This document shows, piece by piece, positions 33,960-36,561 of a DNA stretch of 36,561 nucleotides. The stretch comes from Pleurotus djamor. Taxonomy: Eukaryota; Basidiomycota; Agaricomycetes; Agaricales; Pleurotaceae. The stretch is from assembly GCA_029747585.1 (NCBI GenBank), contig JAPEVF010000459.1, positions 1-36,561 on the forward strand, in the 5' to 3' direction. A program made the translations under genes and the position numbers. The notes below the pieces were generated by a model, which did not search any database, was not told the DNA's origin, and worked only from the letters and a program-made list of their open reading frames with translations. Within the stretch, counting starts at the first letter, position 1, and each line of letters starts with the position of its first letter.

Positions 33960-35221
33960 ATGTTCTCCACCGAAGTGGCTAAGCTCGATGACGGGGTAGT
34001 GATTTCCTACACAGACAGTGGCCCGCCTTCTGAGTCTGCAGAGTACACGACCTTGGTAATGATCCATGGCAGTGGTTTCAATGGCCGTATGTGGTTTCCC
34101 CAACCTGAACTTTCTTGGTCTTCTAACTTGATAGTCCAGACGGCTTCGAAGCCATTCACAGTCGTGCGCGAAACCACAATCTGCGCACTGTATGCATCAA
34201 CAGAAGACAATATCCTGGTTCGACGGAGTATACGGCTGCCGAGATTGCCGCAATGGACGCTGATCCTCAGGTTGTGCTGGACTTACTCGCAACTTGCCTT
34301 GCCCAGTTTCTCGTCGTCTTCATCGAAGAGAAGCATATTCCTCGTGTCAGCGACCACGGCACAGGAGGAATCGTCATCGCTGGTTGGTCTAGGGGTTGTT
34401 CAATGATAGTCTCTCTCTTCTCTGACCCCGCTCGGCTACCCGAGGGAGCGTATGCCAAGTTGGAACCGTACATAAAACACATCATCTTCTATGGTGAGCA
34501 TCAGCGCCTTAGATGTAAACGATCCTCCGTTATCGATGTGGAACAGATGCGAGCGTTATCTTCGGCCTCGGTCCTACACTTGGACAGAAGAAAGCATACC
34601 TGCCATGGACCGACACTTCGTTGGTGACAGGATCGGAAATGACGAACGTGTTCAAATCGTGGGTGAGCTCTTACTATGAGCCGCCACCTCCGGGATGGGA
34701 TGGGAATCCGGATACCTTGCCTTCTTCCCACCTCAAACGCAGCGACCGCACATCTCTGGACAGCTGGACCGATGAAGATTTGCGCCGCTTCTACAATCCC
34801 GAGGCCGTCATGATAGCAGACCCGCCTATGTACGTGTATATCAATCTATGCTGTGATACCACCTTCCTGACGAAGCTGCAGTCGTGATCCACGCGTCATG
34901 CAGCAGGCTACTCACGACTGCCTGTACAACGGGGAGTTATCCAGGACGTTCTTTCCCCGTGTTCAAGTCAGCTACATAAGCTGCCGTAGGTCTATGTGGC
35001 TATGCGTATGGGCAGCATTCGAAGCTGAGAGGTTATACATCCGCCACAAGGAAGAGGGACGACCAATGAAATTCGTCAACCTCCCGCAAGCGAATCATTT
35101 TGTAAGTGATCACTCTTGCGTGGTTCATTCCTTCTGATCAAACCAACAGTTTCACTCGGACGACCCCGCTGCGTTCCTCGCACTTATCGCAGATATCAAT
35201 AGCTGTCTGAGGTTGGCCTGA
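33960..35221 (+). CDS. Alpha/beta hydrolase, tandem copy 3
   Basis: Exons 33960-34086, 34140-34493, 34547-34829, 34882-35101 and 35150-35221 give 351 residues with clean phases. Motifs are MIHGSGF (oxyanion HG), GWSRG with nucleophile S126, and QANHF followed by FH near the end. Exon 3 is 283 nt, exactly as in copy 1. Intron 2 differs from its siblings: the block GATCCTCCG that begins exon 3 in copies 1 and 2 is preceded here by AAAC rather than AG, and the nearest in-phase acceptor is 26 bases further in (GAACAG). This restores an open frame reading ASVIFGLGPTLGQ into the conserved FKSWVSSYYEPPPPGW. The Arg in GWSRG replaces Ile of the other copies. The substrate is unknown. Confidence 0.85.
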
Positions 35222-35635
35222 GGGTGAACCTGAGCTTGCAACTGTGAAACCTCCGTATCAGTGTGTGGACCCGTGTAGAGTATGGTAGCTTTGTTGTATG
35301 TACGGCATAGTCGGTGGGAGGAAAATGAAAATATTCGANTTTTTTTCGTACCCATTTTGAACCATTTACGGAAAAGGAAACTCATTCCCAATCTATCCAA
35401 ATTAGGAAGGAGTCTAACCCTTGTTGAACCTCAGGTTATCGCACTTTTAACCACAGGCCCTTCCTCCAAGTTATGTATAACCTACGATTAGCCGTGCCCA
35501 AGCAGTTATTAGGTTAAAGCCTATCAACCGTCGATTGTGCGCCCGCCCGGACAACCCGCGGTTAATAGAATCCGCTAGCTGTGTTGTACTTCAACTTTCC
35601 CCGTTCTGCTTGCCCATTTCCGTACACTCGACTTC
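35222..35635. other. Intergenic region
   Basis: Short frames only. An N at about 35339 abuts a T run. Confidence 0.4.
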
Positions 35636-36290
35636 ATGGACTCCTCTGCTCCAGATAGTGATCCCAAAACCCGTGAGTTCACCTCCAGACTTTCTCTATC
35701 ACTTTCTGATGAGATTGTCTCGCAAACAAAGTGGTGGTACTCCTATTCGGTGTAAAACTCGTTCGCGTTCAGATTACTGGACATTGTCTCTTTCAGGATA
35801 TAGTGGCCAGAATACAATCGTCCGACGAGTACGACTTGCCTGCCGAATTGAAGACCCTCATGAGAAAGTACAAGCCCAGAAACTACCGCTATTTTACGCC
35901 CCGCCAATTGTTTCGCATAGACGACATTAATCGCGTTCCAGAGCCACAGGAATTAAACGATATGCTTACTTTGGACGGGGAACGGTGGGAAACGTTACGT
36001 CTTTATGATTACGCTGAACACGCAAACCCTCTTGATGGCTCGTCTCTCAATGTGGCCGTTGAGGAGCCCCTACCCCTCGGCCAGCTGTCCAACTATGGTG
36101 ACGCCCGATTTGGTTCCCGAGAAGTTATTATATTCTTGAATAAATATGATATTGATGTGTTTCCTGTACGGCGTGAGGTGAGTTTTGTCGTTTCATGACT
36201 ATGATCGGTATTGACATGAAAAGACCCCCATTTGTTCAGGCCGGATGCACTGTGGGCATGGACTTATATCCCTCCAGCGGATATCGTTAG
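35636..36290 (+). CDS. Hypothetical protein, possibly continuing beyond the modelled stop
   Basis: Exons 35636-35749, 35797-36177 and 36240-36290 give 181 residues; introns of 47 and 62 bases have good donors and acceptors and the frame closes. The N-terminus is Ser-rich (MDSSAPDSDPKTREF). A conserved-looking core has WWYSYSDIVARIQSSDEYDLP and RNYRYFTPRQLFRIDD (given in parts), with many aromatic and charged residues, and no signal peptide or membrane helix. I do not recognise the family. The stop at 36288 overlaps a GTTAGT donor-like site at 36286, so the gene may have further exons to the right. It lies downstream of the hydrolase array but shares no sequence with it. Confidence 0.6.
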
Positions 36291-36380
36291 TATATCAAGG
36301 TTATATCCGACTCGAAAATCAGATAAGTTATCCAATGATATTTGAGGGTTCTCATGATTATGAATCCCAATAAGGGAGGC

Positions 36381-36450
36381 GATTATATTGTGAGGATAGT
36401 TTCAATATGCGCAGTGAGTTTATTTGGAGTTTATGCTGATTATATTGTGA
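36381..36450 (+). repeat. Direct repeat GATTATATTGTGA, two copies
   Basis: Identical 13-base copies at 36381-36393 and 36438-36450, 57 bases apart, in AT-rich sequence after the last gene. No other structure is visible in 36291-36561; an N occurs near 36512. Confidence 0.5.
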
Positions 36451-36561
36451 TCGACTCGGACCTGCCAAGATGCAGGGAGGCCAGGGATCCAGGTTTACCC
36501 TGCACACGCGTNCGAGCCTACCCTTCCCTTTGACATCCGAAGCCACATACCCTTGTTCTTC

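Overview
The window looks like nuclear DNA of a mushroom-forming fungus (Basidiomycota, Agaricomycetes). Coding regions are split by many introns of about 47-70 bases with GT-AG ends. Several genes are of types typical of that group: an expanded BCS1-like AAA ATPase, a DUF6593 protein, a Zn2Cys6 regulator and a multi-intron P450. I rebuilt the exons by hand. In every multi-exon model except one (the middle alpha/beta hydrolase) the exon phases close without a remainder. No rRNA, convincing tRNA, CRISPR array or intact mobile element was seen.

Layout. Bases 1-5020 are gene-poor, with a possible truncated 5' coding end on the minus strand at the left edge. Bases 5021-7762 (+) hold a BCS1-like ATPase with a long acidic coiled-coil tail. 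A DUF6593 gene (8252-9003, -) converges on it, followed by a doubtful small Cys-rich gene (9454-9897, -). Bases 10352-11770 (+) encode a 2-oxoglutarate/Fe(II) dioxygenase that converges on a 12-exon cytochrome P450 (11950-14133, -). The GPI-anchor transferase PIG-A/GPI3 lies at 14803-16697 (-). Divergent from it is a secreted polyprotein with tandem cationic peptides between basic cleavage sites (17717-18603, +), then a single-pass membrane protein (19087-21201, +). A 13-exon Zn2Cys6 transcription factor (21811-25263, -) closes the gene-rich part.

Bases 25264-30735 are gene-poor and contain most of the N calls. The right end carries three tandem alpha/beta hydrolase paralogues (30736-35221, +). 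The middle copy is frameshifted and has a GC-AG intron. An unrecognised 181-residue protein follows (35636-36290, +).

The most notable locus is 17717-18603, a signal-peptide polyprotein with two families of repeats. Two 24-residue amphipathic cationic units are identical in protein, yet 22 of their 28 codons (24 unit codons plus KREE) differ synonymously. This points to strong selection on a released peptide, as in Kex2-processed repeat proteins. The P450, dioxygenase and hydrolases could act in secondary metabolism, but no backbone synthase is present, so a cluster is not claimed.
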